64,000 nt of DNA, from positions 1,559,941 through 1,623,940 of the forward strand of contig JAQFVV010000142.1 of NCBI GenBank assembly GCA_028023455.1, read 5' to 3'. This document shows, in pieces, positions 35,119 to 47,725 of the stretch. Source of the DNA: Epiperipatus broadwayi (taxonomy: Eukaryota > Onychophora > Udeonychophora > Euonychophora > Peripatidae). Each line of letters opens with the position of its first letter. The stretch's first letter is position 1. Made by a program: the position numbers and the translations under genes. The notes beneath the pieces are model-generated. The model saw nothing but the letters and a program-made list of their open reading frames with translations, was not told the origin of the DNA and ran no database searches.

Positions 35119-36404
35119 GGTTAATTAATAATTATTAGTTTTATCAATCTGAAGTAAATATTTATGATTATTATTTTGCGCAATTGATTAGTTATATTAT
35201 ACATATAAACACTTTCCTTTTGATTAAAAAAACAGAATAGAATAAATATAAAATCATCTGATAAAAATTAAAAAGAAACACTTCTTTAAAAGCTAACCTT
35301 TTAGTATATGTCAAGTATAAGACAAAAACAAATGTAAAAATCCATTTCAGAATATTGTATTTTATATATTTATATAAAGGATTGTGGTGCTTTGTTAGTA
35401 CAGCTTCTTGTCATGGATATTACCTGGAGTTTAAATTCAGGTGGCACATATTTGTGAGGAGATAGTTAAGAATTTTAAAGTAGGACTAGTATTCTTTTCA
35501 GGTAACTATTTCATGATCAATCTTGCTGCCATCCACTTCTAGATGAGTAATTGTCTATTTAGCTACTTTTAGATAAAGACAAGATTAAAAACCATAAAAA
35601 CTTTTCAAAGTAGCAGATGCAAATAATTTATTTTATATTCATATATAAAACTAATTTACATAGTGTTATCAAAATGTAATCATTGAAATAATAAACTTCT
35701 AAAGTACCAAATATATGATGCACAGATGCCTATTGTCAAATCTATTTTTGCAAATGAAAAAGAATTCACTTTCATTTGCTTTTCCTAGACCATATAAAGA
35801 TAGAAGACATGACAAATGTTATTAATTAGCTCAAATATTTAATCCAAATCAAATATTAACTTAGATAGTTTGCATATTTAATTTCCTAAATATAGATAAC
35901 AGAACAATCAAGATTGCATAACTAAATATTCATTTAAATAAACCTGTAAGTAATGCACATCTTTTTTATGTCAATGCTGGTCTATTTTGTCAGATAAAAT
36001 ATAATTTTTTATCTGAAAAATTACATCAGTATTAATATAACAAAGGATGATTTTTATTTACAGGTTTATTTAAATGCTTCTATGGGAAGCTTACTTGTAA
36101 ATTATCTTAATAACACATTAGAACTTGTTTGTTTTATGAAATAGATTTATATTCTTAACATTGTATACTGATAAATTATAAAATTATTTATACACTCATT
36201 AAAATAATTAGTATTTAAAATTTCATTTATCAGATCTTTTATTTTTATAAAATCAGTTGAAAATGAATGAATTTTCAATAAATTTTTAGATTGCCAAGCA
36301 AATTTGACATAGTAGCTGATACATTTTATATAACCATAATTTGAAATGTTTATGATTCAAATGATTACAGATAGAAAGTTTGATAGATATGTATGTTGGT
36401 ACAT
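35119..36404. other. AT-rich sequence with possible SINE fragment
   Basis: 35385-35580 is less AT-rich and includes CCATCCACTTCTAG and TAGCTACTTTTAG, similar to 5540-5575; a SINE body is possible. The rest holds nothing recognisable. Confidence 0.35.
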
Positions 36405-38572
<2,168 letters not shown>

Positions 38573-38583
38573 TTTTTTTTTTT

Positions 38584-39245
38584 CAGTGATGAAAGCTTTT
38601 ATTCATCAAAAATACACAACAGTTAAAAAAAGGTTGACAAAGTGATAATTACATGTCAAAATGAAATTCAAATACAATATGGTAAAGGGGAAGGGAATAC
38701 ATATGAAATGGGAAAGGGATATGGAAAGGGGGTGTTGTCCAGGCAAAGAAGAGTCTTTGATAAGGAGCAAGAAGAGTCTTTGATAAGGAGCAATGTTGAT
38801 AGGCTTGGTTGCCCTGATGGATTGATAGTAGGATCTATATGTGACATGAATTTGGAGGAATAGCTATATGTTAAGTCTTTAGAGGTTTCAGGGATAGATG
38901 AGGAGATTTCTGAGTTATGCTTAGATGAAACAGGCTGATTTTTGTCTTTTGTAGACGACTAGTTTTAAGTTTTTCCCATTGTACTTGGAATGGTGTTATG
39001 ATTGTCATGTTGTTCTTTTTGACTTGCTTTTTATCTTTGATAGAGCAAACTACAACCTGAAGGGGAGGAAGATCAAGAGGGCAAGGAGATGGAGACTTTG
39101 AAATAAGTTCTTTGGTAATGATGTTTTTAGTTAAGTCTTGTTTGAAACTCAGTTTAGATAAAATTTGAGTAATTTTGAAGATGTTAGTTTATGTAGTTTA
39201 AATCTCTGCACATTTTTCCCACTAGGGCCAGTGGCCATCTTTAAA
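38584..39245 (-). CDS. Terminal exon with 3' UTR of a minus-strand gene
   Basis: Acceptor ATTCTTTCAAATAG at 39246, then a frame reading LKMATGPSGKNVQRFKLHK to a stop at 39149-39151. It begins with one base of a split codon, exactly what the preceding exon (39411-39615) requires. AATAAA on the minus strand lies at 38603-38598 and an A(11) run follows 15 bases later. A second minus-strand frame (39188-38872, about 105 codons, without ATG, containing TPFQVQWEKLKTSRL) is also open here, so frame choice is uncertain. The A-run allows the alternative that this is a retroposed 3' end. Confidence 0.4.
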
Positions 39246-39410
39246 CTATTTGAAAGAATGAAAATATGAAAAAAAAAAAACAATTTTGAAATGGAAAAAT
39301 TAAATATATTGATGAAAAGCAAAAAAAAAAACAAAACACTGGAAATCTTGTTATTAATAATTTTAGTTGAGTAATGAAAAAAATGAGTGGAATTCTAGGT
39401 GGTTAGTTAC

Positions 39411-39615
39411 CTCAGAGGAGGGGATGTCTGAGAAATAGGATTGTTAAAATGGCCTAAATAACTGAAACAGTACACAGAAAACTTTAAAAACAAGTTTTCA
39501 GTGACAGTGAACTTAGAGTAGGAGGAATATTTAAGATTATAAGAGGGAATAAAGGCCTTTATAATCCATGAAACAGTTAAACCACCCACCAAATGGGGGA
39601 TTAGGTAATTAAATG
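39411..39615 (-). CDS. Candidate internal exon, same minus-strand gene
   Basis: Very good acceptor (CTACCTTGTCCTTATCAG) and donor CTGAG|GTAACT. The 205-base exon is open in the frame that needs two leading bases, which fits the one base left by exon 39740-39820; it leaves two bases for the next. Product includes a hydrophobic aromatic stretch and ends SQTSPPLR. Function not recognised. Confidence 0.4.
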
Positions 39616-39739
39616 CTGATAAGGACAAGGTAGACATAGAGAAATTGTATTAAAATGCACTAAAACTGACATTTAGTGAATCAAAGAGTACATTAATCAA
39701 AATAAGACATTTAAAGGGTGAAATAAATAAAAAAGGCAC

Positions 39740-39820
39740 CTTTCACTACTGCAACACCAACTTTTCCAGAGCCATTCTGTGCAAGCTGTGAGGAGGATGA
39801 CTTTACAGTAGGAGCTCTGC
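39740..39820 (-). CDS. Candidate internal exon, same minus-strand gene
   Basis: Acceptor TTTTAAATCACAG and donor AAAG|GTGCCT flank 81 bases, open as RAPTVKSSSSQLAQNGSG followed by KVGVAVVK. Low-complexity S/Q/G sequence with normal codon use stands out from the AT-rich flanks and resembles a linker in a nuclear or cytoplasmic protein. Phase in: two bases; out: one base. Family unknown. Confidence 0.5.
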
Positions 39821-40534
39821 CTGTGATTTAAAAAGTTAATGTAAATAATAAATCAGAAGTTGCCTCATATTAAGCAAAAGAATTAGAGATGTAAAGAAAA
39901 AGTTTACTCAGTGTTGAGCATTTTTTATTAAGATTTGTGAATAGAAACTGTAAAGAAGCTGACAAATTGCGAAGTCACTTGATTTTATGCCAATTTTTTT
40001 CAAGACTCCATTGAAAATCACCATCCCCTCCCATTAAAAAATTATGCATTTATATATTTATAACTTATAACTAACTGAAGCAGTTATCAGATGTTATAAG
40101 TAAGACTGTATAAGTTTTATAGTAATTGTGGTAATAAGAAGACTAAGCAATAATATAATACAAATGGTTCTGTCTTATATTTTTTAAATATATCTTAATT
40201 AAGACCAAAGATGGTTTTTGGAAAGTGGTTGGATATCAGAAGAAATAATCGTTTAAGAATTGTCTATTTAAATCTTATTTTATGAATATTTTTATATGAT
40301 GTTTTATTGTGTATTTAAACAGTGTGATAGTTTTGATATTAATCAAATGATTAAAATCCTGTCTCAAAAGTTCATTTGATAGACTTTGCTAGTAAAAATC
40401 GGAGAAAATATGTTATACTTTTATAGATAATAACAAATATAAAACTGATTGATTTATTAAATTGATGAAGCTATTTTGTGGAGTAATTCCAAATATTTTT
40501 ATTTTTGAATTAGGCAGTTTATTAGATACTACAA
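39821..40534. other. AT-rich sequence, presumably intron or intergenic
   Basis: No further upstream exon of the 39740 gene was recognised before the GAA tract. Confidence 0.4.
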
Positions 40535-41381
40535 ATAATAATAATAATAATAATAATAAGAAGAAGAAGGAGGAGGAGGAGGAGGAGGAGGAGAGAGAGA
40601 GAGAGAAGAGAGAAGAAGAAGAAGAGAGAAGAAGAAGAAGAAGGAAGAAGAAGAAGAAGAAGAAGAAGAAGAAGAAAGAAAGAAGAAGAAGAAGAAGAAG
40701 AAGAAGAAGAAGAAGAAGAAGAAAGAAGAAGAAGAAAGAAGAAGAAGAAGAAGAAGAAAGAAGAAGAAGAAGAAGAAGAAGAAGAAGAAGAAGAAGAAGA
40801 AGAAGAAGAGAAGAAGAAGAAAGAAGAAGAAGAAGAAGAAGAAGAAGAAGAAGAAGAAGAAGAAGAAGAAGAAGAAGAAGAAGAAGAAGAAGAAGAAGAA
40901 GAAGAAGAAGAAGAAGAAGAAGAAGAAGAAGAAGAAGAAGAAGAAGAAGAAGAAGAAGAAGAAGAAGAAGAAGAAGAAGAAAGAAGAAGAAGAAGAAGAA
41001 GAAGAAGAAGAAGAAGAAGAAGAAGAAGAAGAAGAAGAAGAAGAAGAAGAAGAAGGAAGAAGAAGAAGAAGAAGAAGAAGAAGAAGAAGGAAGAAGAAGA
41101 AGAAGAAGAAGAAGAAGAAGAAGAAGAAGAAGAAGAAGAAGAAGAAGAAGAAGAAGAAGAAGAAGAAGAAGAAGAAGAAGAAGAAGAAGAAGAAGAAGAA
41201 GAAGAAGAAGAAGAAGAAGAAGAAGAAGAAGAAGAAGAAGAAGAAGAAGAAGAAGAAGAAGAAGAAGAAGAAGAAGAAGAAGAAGAAGAAGAAGAAGAAG
41301 AAGAAGAAGAAGAAGAAGAAGAAGAAGAAGAAGAAGAAGAAGAAGAAGAAGAAGAAGAAGAAGAAGAAGAAGAAGAAGAAA
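40535..41381. repeat. 0.85-kb GAA/TTC microsatellite
   Basis: Starts as (AAT)n at 40535-40558, passes through (GAG)n and GA interruptions to about 40620, then is essentially pure (GAA)n to 41381. Plus strand is all purine. The E/R/K-rich plus-strand and S/F/L-rich minus-strand frames are artefacts. Long GAA/TTC tracts form triplex or sticky DNA. Confidence 0.97.
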
Positions 41382-42237
41382 GTAATGTAATAGTTTCTTG
41401 AAATTTCATAAAATGTTTGAGCATGAAAACTTCAGAATTTGCCATGCTTCATTAAGCAATTTTTAAACTTTAACAATTAGTATTAATCGCCCATAAGAAT
41501 TATTAAATGTATATATAAAATAATAATTCTTATTATTTTATTTAATTTGACTAACTTTATAAAAGAAAATATTTTTAATAAAAAAATTATCTTAAAAGAA
41601 AAAAAAAGGAAAAAAACAGTATTTATTTAAATAAAAATCTTAATAAAATTTCTAAGATATAAATATATTTTAACTTTCACTTATTTTAGTTATGATTAAC
41701 GTTTTCTAAGTAATTTGAAAATCAAACAAAGTTGATTGTTGTTGCATGTATTTTTATATTTATCATTCATTTTATTGATCTTTTGTTAATAGATAACATT
41801 TTGTATTAATCCATCAATACAATCTATGATTATTTATCTATCATTTTCTTTGATTAATTGAATTCTGTTTTTCTACTTTATGTCAATCTTGTATTTTAGT
41901 GACATTTATTATTTTTCTAAGTTCCTGATTACATTAAATTTTGGTTATTATAAAGAAAAAGGTATGCAATATACATTGGGGAATTTGTTCGCTTTTTATT
42001 ATTTCAGCACAGCCTTGATCAGTTTAATGCAAAGGTGGGGAAATGTAGTAAGATTTTACTGTTTCTTAATTAATTTTCAGCTGCATTTATATTTCAAGTT
42101 TTTGGCCAGAAAGCAAAAAAAATTAGAAAACGAATATCATTATAAATTACAAGAACCATTTCTTCAAATGATAAATCTTATTATTATTTAGATCTTAATT
42201 GACAAAATAAACTTCGACTATATATATATATGTCAAA
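41382..42237. other. AT-rich sequence without a supported gene
   Basis: A plus-strand frame at 41880-42191 (103 codons, with QRWGNVVRFYCF) is longer than most random ones, but has no motif, splice context or composition shift to support it. Confidence 0.4.
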
Positions 42238-42308
42238 GCGTTGACAGGGAAGCGAACTCGGGCTAACTGTTTGGAAGGCAGCTATGCCAACTGCTAGGCC
42301 ACCAACAG
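42231..42308 (-). repeat. tRNA-Gly-derived short retroposon, copy 3
   Basis: Minus strand 42308-42238 folds as tRNA-Gly with anticodon TCC, box A GGTGGCCTAGC and T-arm GAGTTCGCTTCCC, followed by GCTTTGACATATATA. It shares the T-loop change and the TTTGACA tail with 25925-26008. Flanked by (TA)n. Confidence 0.6.
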
Positions 42309-43564
42309 TCCATGAAATTATTATATTTCTTATGTTTGATGTATAAATTTAAATTTTTATATGGACTAAAAATATGACTTTTTCTAAAAAAACAAAATAA
42401 AATCTAGATACTGCCAAAACTTGGGTTTATAGGGTACCACAATTTTAAATCTGGAACAAAGTTTCTACGCTATCAATTCCAAATTATTCTGAATAATCGA
42501 TCATAAAAAATAATGGAAATTTATAAAAGAAAAATTAATGCAATTTCATTGCAAACAAACTTACGTTTATTGTTTTTATACATGAAAATTTTTTGGTAAG
42601 TCAACCAAATCTAGGCTTTCATATATTTCATTTTCTAAACTTACATATAATAGTCAAATTTGCTATGTGCTTTTGTTTCATACCAGAACATAAATGTTTT
42701 ATTAATGTTAATTTAGATAAAGATCTTTTTTCTGCTAATGGTGATCCTAGAGAAGTAAATAATACTATTGTAATATTTAAAAATAAATACTTAAATCTGA
42801 CAAAAATCAAATAGTTTCATAAATTCTTATGCCATTTTGTAAAAAAATTAAAGTAACATGGGGAGGGGGGGTAAAGTAACTTCATATAATTTAATAACGT
42901 GTGTAAACTAATGTCAATTGCATCATACAATCTATGTTCTTACCAAAATATAAGGTTCTTATTAACTAAATATTTGTTGAGGTTTAACGATAATGATTTT
43001 ATTGACAATGTAAGTTAAATTATATCGAAAACTTGTTCAATTGCATTTATATAAGTTAATTATCAAAAGGAATATTTCTTGTTATTATTATTATTTTAAA
43101 GATTAATAAAAGGAAAGTTTATTTTAACTATTGGAAATATATATTTAGTTTAAAATTCTCTTTGTCAATCATCTTATTTTAATTTTTATTAAAGATTAAT
43201 TTATCTTTATTTATTATGTACATTTTTTATTTTTTAATTTCTTCATTTGTTGCAAGATCTTACATATTTTTGAAACCATCACGTGATCTTTAATATATTT
43301 TCAAATTTCAGTTTCAGATTTTTTTTTTTTAAAAGTGTCATTTATATTTTTTTTGTGTGTGCAGTAACTGTAATCATATTAAGAAGAATAAAATAAGATT
43401 TAAAATAGGAAAAAACATCTATTTATTTTTCAAAAGGTTATACACATGATTACTTGATTTTTTAAAAACACTATTGGGTATTAATTTTTAAAGAATAGTA
43501 TTTATAATTACTAAGACAATAAAGCCAATTATTCAAACTTTTAATAGGTTTATAAATGTAGATG
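42309..43564. other. AT-rich sequence without a supported feature
   Basis: Overlapping short frames at 42593-42814 on both strands have no motif. Nothing else seen. Confidence 0.45.
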
Positions 43565-44090
43565 ATAACAATCAACCCTTAAGCTACCAACAATCTCAAT
43601 CTGCAGTCAAGCAATCTCCTTAACAATAAAGGTGGTACCAAACTTTATCTATGATCTGATATGATTATATAGACACTAAAGATTGCAACTTGACCAAGAA
43701 GTGTGAGATTAATAATGCAAAGAAGTTTAAATAAACCTCATTAATCAGGCAAATATAACCTATTCTGAAAGCAGACTAATGAATAGTCAATTATAATCTC
43801 CAGATTTTGAATGCAGACTAATAAATAGTCATTTATAACTTCCAATTTTTATATAAAGTATATATACTTTATATGAAATTTGGAAATGTCTATTGATTAG
43901 TCTGCTTTCAGAACAGGTTATATTTGCCTGATTAGTGAGATATGTTTAATCATCTTTGCATTATTAAACTTACACTTATTAGCCAAGTTGTAATCTTTAG
44001 TGTCTATATAAATATATAAGATCATAGATAAGGATGATATCACCTTTATTGTTAAAGGAGATTGTTTGTAGCTTAAGAGTTGATTGTTAT
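43565..44090. repeat. Palindromic MITE, CAATCAAC ends, near full length
   Basis: 526-bp inverted repeat centred on ATATAAAGTATATATACTTT near 43860. Left ATAACAATCAAC, right GTTGATTGTTAT; arms share CAATAAAGGTG, ACACTAAAGATTGCAACTTG, TTTAAATAAACC, AGCAGACTAAT. The left arm has an internal duplication of the AGACTAATRAATAGTCA segment. Same family as 16957-17290 and 14967-15056. Confidence 0.8.
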
Positions 44091-45480
44091 GTTATTTAAA
44101 ATAAATTTTTTTTTTATTTCAGTATTTAGATTAAATGATAAAAAAGTGAAAAAATATTTTGAAATAGTTTAAATAATAGATTTCTTAAGCATAAAAGATT
44201 GCATGCCTAAAGACCAAAATCAAATTGAGGGAGAAGTAATCATTTGCAGTAAATTTGAAAAAAGTAGATTTCAGAAGTATAATATAATTAAGCAGGATAG
44301 TAAAGAGTTATAGCGGCAAGAAATATGTTAGTGTGATAAAAGAGATAAAGAAATAATTTACCAATTATAATAGTATAAAATGTCAGTTAGTCTTTAATAA
44401 AAAAAAATATTCACAGTCATGGGACATTGGAGCTTACATTAAATATTATTATAATGTTGTAAATAAAAAAATAATAGTTGTATGTTGGAGATAGACTAAG
44501 AATAAACAAATTAGCAAAGATTATAATGCAAAATAAAATATGTGAAGTGTAACCAAATTAAAAAATAATAATAAATGTCAAATGTGATGTATGTAGATTG
44601 AGATAAAATTAAGAAATCAGAAATGGATGACAGATATAAAAATATTATTTCAAAAGTTGATCAATTTGTAATAGAATGTAACTGCATGATTTAGGAATAT
44701 TTGATATAAATATGCAAATTGCCACAGAAATTAAAAAAGAAGACAATTGTAGGAGATATAAAAGTTTTATAGTAAAAATTTATGGTTGTGATTGAAACAA
44801 AAAATCAATTATGAAAACTATTTATTAGGGAATGAATTTTCATAAGGGAATTTATCAAATATAAGTAATAGAATATAAACTATACAATAGGTTAAATATC
44901 AATAAATAAGAAAAGAATAAATATAATAAAAAACATTAAAGTTTTAGGAAAGAGTAAAACACAGTAATACAAATTATATAGTTTTTTATAATAGAAATGA
45001 ATAAGAATATGATGAATAACATTAAGTATTGTAATAATCTACTAATATATGAATATAATATGAATATAAAAATAAAATAACAAAAGACTTATTCCTTTGA
45101 ATAAAAATGTGAAAAGTTTATTGGATGTAATCATAATGACTGATATAAAATAGAAAAGGAGGTAAAAGTGATCTTAGGATTAAATTGTAATTAAAGTTTA
45201 AAGAAGAGAAAAATATGCAGAATGTATAAATTTGCTGTAAGACTTAAGAAAAGTAAATTTTAATGGAAAAAATATTTAAATAAAGAAATTAGTTGATTAG
45301 AATTGTATAATTATAAAAAGAGAATGAGATTATAATAAAATTATAGGATGCCATTAATAAAATTGGAAGACAAGAAAATAAAAATATTGAAATATATAAT
45401 TCAATTCAATTTATTTAATGTACAATTCCATAGCAATATAGGCCAAATATTGCACATAAATTAATTAAATATTACATATA

Positions 45481-45520
<40 letters not shown>
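44091..45520. other. AT-rich sequence ending in (TA)n
   Basis: A-rich plus strand without coding features. A (TA)n run at about 45487-45520 borders copy B of the 2 kb repeat. Confidence 0.5.
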
Positions 45521-45523
<3 letters not shown>

Positions 45524-46063
45524 AACGGGCACATACGTACATTACATTGTTTTTTTTATTAGTAAACATGAAAAGAATAAAAGTTCGCAAATAAAACTTC
45601 CTTTTTAAGAATTAAAAATTGAAAATTAAAATTCTATACTAAACTCATATATATAAAATCGCACAGATGAAAAAAATTATTAAAATAAAACTTTATTAAA
45701 AATAGAAAAGGTATTTTAAAAACAAAAACTTAAAAAGATTTGGAAATAAAAATATATCTTTTAAGTTTGAAAACAAATTAATTAATGTTATTGAAAAATG
45801 GAAATGATTATTTTAATTAGTCAAAGTGAACTAGCCTTTGGGCATTTAAATGTATAAGCAATGGTCATATAGGAAAACAATAGAAACTAATAGAAAATGA
45901 GAGAAATCCATCAGGAAATCAGACCTCAACGGAAGGATCATCATCATCGATGATGTAATGTCCATTGAATCCTTAAAATTAATATAAAAGCAAAAGTTTG
46001 AAAATTATTAGTTAGCTATTAGAAGAGAGATGTGACTATATGTGTTAGTGCAGAGTTGAAGGA

Positions 46064-46098
46064 GAAGGGATTGAAAAGACGCACTCTTCAATCCCTTC
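46064..46098. repeat. 12-bp perfect hairpin in copy B
   Basis: GAAGGGATTGAA and TTCAATCCCTTC pair perfectly around an 11-base loop AAGACGCACTC. It lies within copy B; no clear counterpart was found in copy A. Confidence 0.7.
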
Positions 46099-46757
46099 AG
46101 TTTCGTGAAAAAAAAGAAATGACATCGTTTTTTCTACATTAAGGACCAGCTAAACTAAAAAACCTCCAGATAAATAAAAAACAATGGCTAACTGGATACC
46201 AATATCTTCAGGATGGCGTCGGAATTCCTGTTCAAAATTACAAACAACTACAAATTATGGACTTTTTAAAACCGTAAAAACTTTAGATAATTCGTTAACA
46301 TTAAATTAAAAACTTTCCATATTTAAAAAAAATAGAAATAGATTCCTATTTGACCAAACTAAATTATTTATTAATTAGTTATAATTTTATTTGATGTATT
46401 TCTTTTTTGTAAAATCATTTTCATTTATTTTTTTGTTCTTTTAAGTTTTATCATGACTGTTTTGTTTTTCACTAATTTAATATTATATAAATGTTAAACT
46501 TAAGTCGGGCATGAACGGCTATATAGATTTGTAAAGTTATATTAGGGGAGGGTAATCTTAGGTTATTTGTTTCATAGTTAAATTGGGTCAATGGATTGGA
46601 TATGTTGATGTAATTAGTAGATGTAGCACAAGATTCACTATGGGCAGAATTGCTTTATACGCCGCACACTTTTTTTTTTGCCTATGGAATGTGATTCATA
46701 AGTCAGCAAAATGACTGCAGTCCTTTCCTATGGAGTTTTTTTTTATTGCTCTTCTTG

Positions 46758-46784
46758 TCAGATAGATGTAGTATTCCTATCTGA
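46758..46784 (-). ncRNA. Hairpin with GAATACTACAT loop (copy B)
   Basis: Minus strand: perfect 8-bp stem TCAGATAG / CTATCTGA around GAATACTACAT, at the position equivalent to 13299-13323 in copy A. Stem sequence differs, loop is conserved but for one base. Confidence 0.5.
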
Positions 46785-47725
46785 TGAGGGATAATTTCTT
46801 CTCTTAAATTTTTGTGCTGCCGTATTTTGTATTACATTGAATGCATTGATATATCAGATGAACTGATGTTGGTTTGACTGCGAACTTTTGGCCTAAGGTT
46901 AAATAAGGATAGAATTTTTTTTCAAATGCAAATCTGTGTAGTCTATTCATACTTGACACTCTAAATAAAAGTGCATTAAATTTAAGCTGGGTATAGATGC
47001 TTGCATGGATTCGTTATTGGTCAATTATGTTTTTGGTTTTCATATTTAATCAAAATATATAGACATTCGGTAAATAATACCTTACGGTGAGTATCTAAAA
47101 TGTATTTATTCGGATGTCTTTTAAGTTATTGGTGCCAATGTGGTATCTTATGATGAATACCATTGGGTTTCTTGTATTCCCTATGCAATTGACGGTATCA
47201 GTGACTTTGTATTTTGATTGTTTATGTTTATTTTGAAATGTTTTTGACCATGTAATCTATGTAACTCATCTATACTCAACATTTTAAACAAACTTTTATA
47301 AACCCATGTGTGTGAACTTATAAAAATTAAAATGTAAATTTATAAAAATTAAAATGCAAATTAAAATCAAAGTAAAAAAAAAAGTAAGTTAAATTTTAAA
47401 ATGTAAACTAATACTAAAACAATTTTAAATATTATATATGTGCGTAAATAAATGTTTGTGTGTATAATTACTGGCAGTGGTTTATTTTATTCTTTTTTTA
47501 TATATTCTTAGATAAGAATTTATTATAAAATGTAAATCTCTGCTATTCCACTGAGATAGTGACAATGGGCTAATGACCGGAATCAAAATATATTAAATTA
47601 AAAAAAAATATTTTTTTTGACTTACGTATCTGCCTACTTTATAAATTTTCTAGGTTCAAATGCCTAGTGGCGCCATGTAGTGTAGATTACGTTAAGTCTC
47701 TTTTATATATATAATGTAGATTACA

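Larger units (their letters stand above)
45521..47725 (-). mobile_element. TGTAAC-family ~2.2 kb repeat, copy B
   Basis: Minus-strand orientation, from TGTAATCTAC at 47725 to ...GTTACA at 45521. It shares with copy A (12696-14759) the blocks listed there, but the block with TTGAGTATAGAT...CAATTGCATAGGGAATACAA (47284-47100) comes before the GTCAAGTATGAATAGAC...hairpin block (46965-46500), the reverse of the order in copy A. No coding frame. Same two interpretations as copy A: solo long LTR or non-autonomous element. Confidence 0.6.

Noticed and set aside
40462-41445. Two overlapping 307-codon frames (E/R/K-rich and S/F/L-rich)
   Set aside because: Translation artefacts of the GAA/TTC tract on both strands.
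41880-42191. 103-codon plus-strand frame
   Set aside because: Dominated by F, Y, L, K and I as expected from AT-rich DNA; no motif or splice context.
46777-46790. CTGATGAG as hammerhead core
   Set aside because: No stem II and no GAAA follow; the motif is one arm of the conserved-loop hairpin.
45521-47725. Direct homology between the 2 kb repeat and the LTR at 1-519
   Set aside because: Only short AT-rich words (for example TTTATTTAC and CGCACATATAT) are shared; no collinear alignment.
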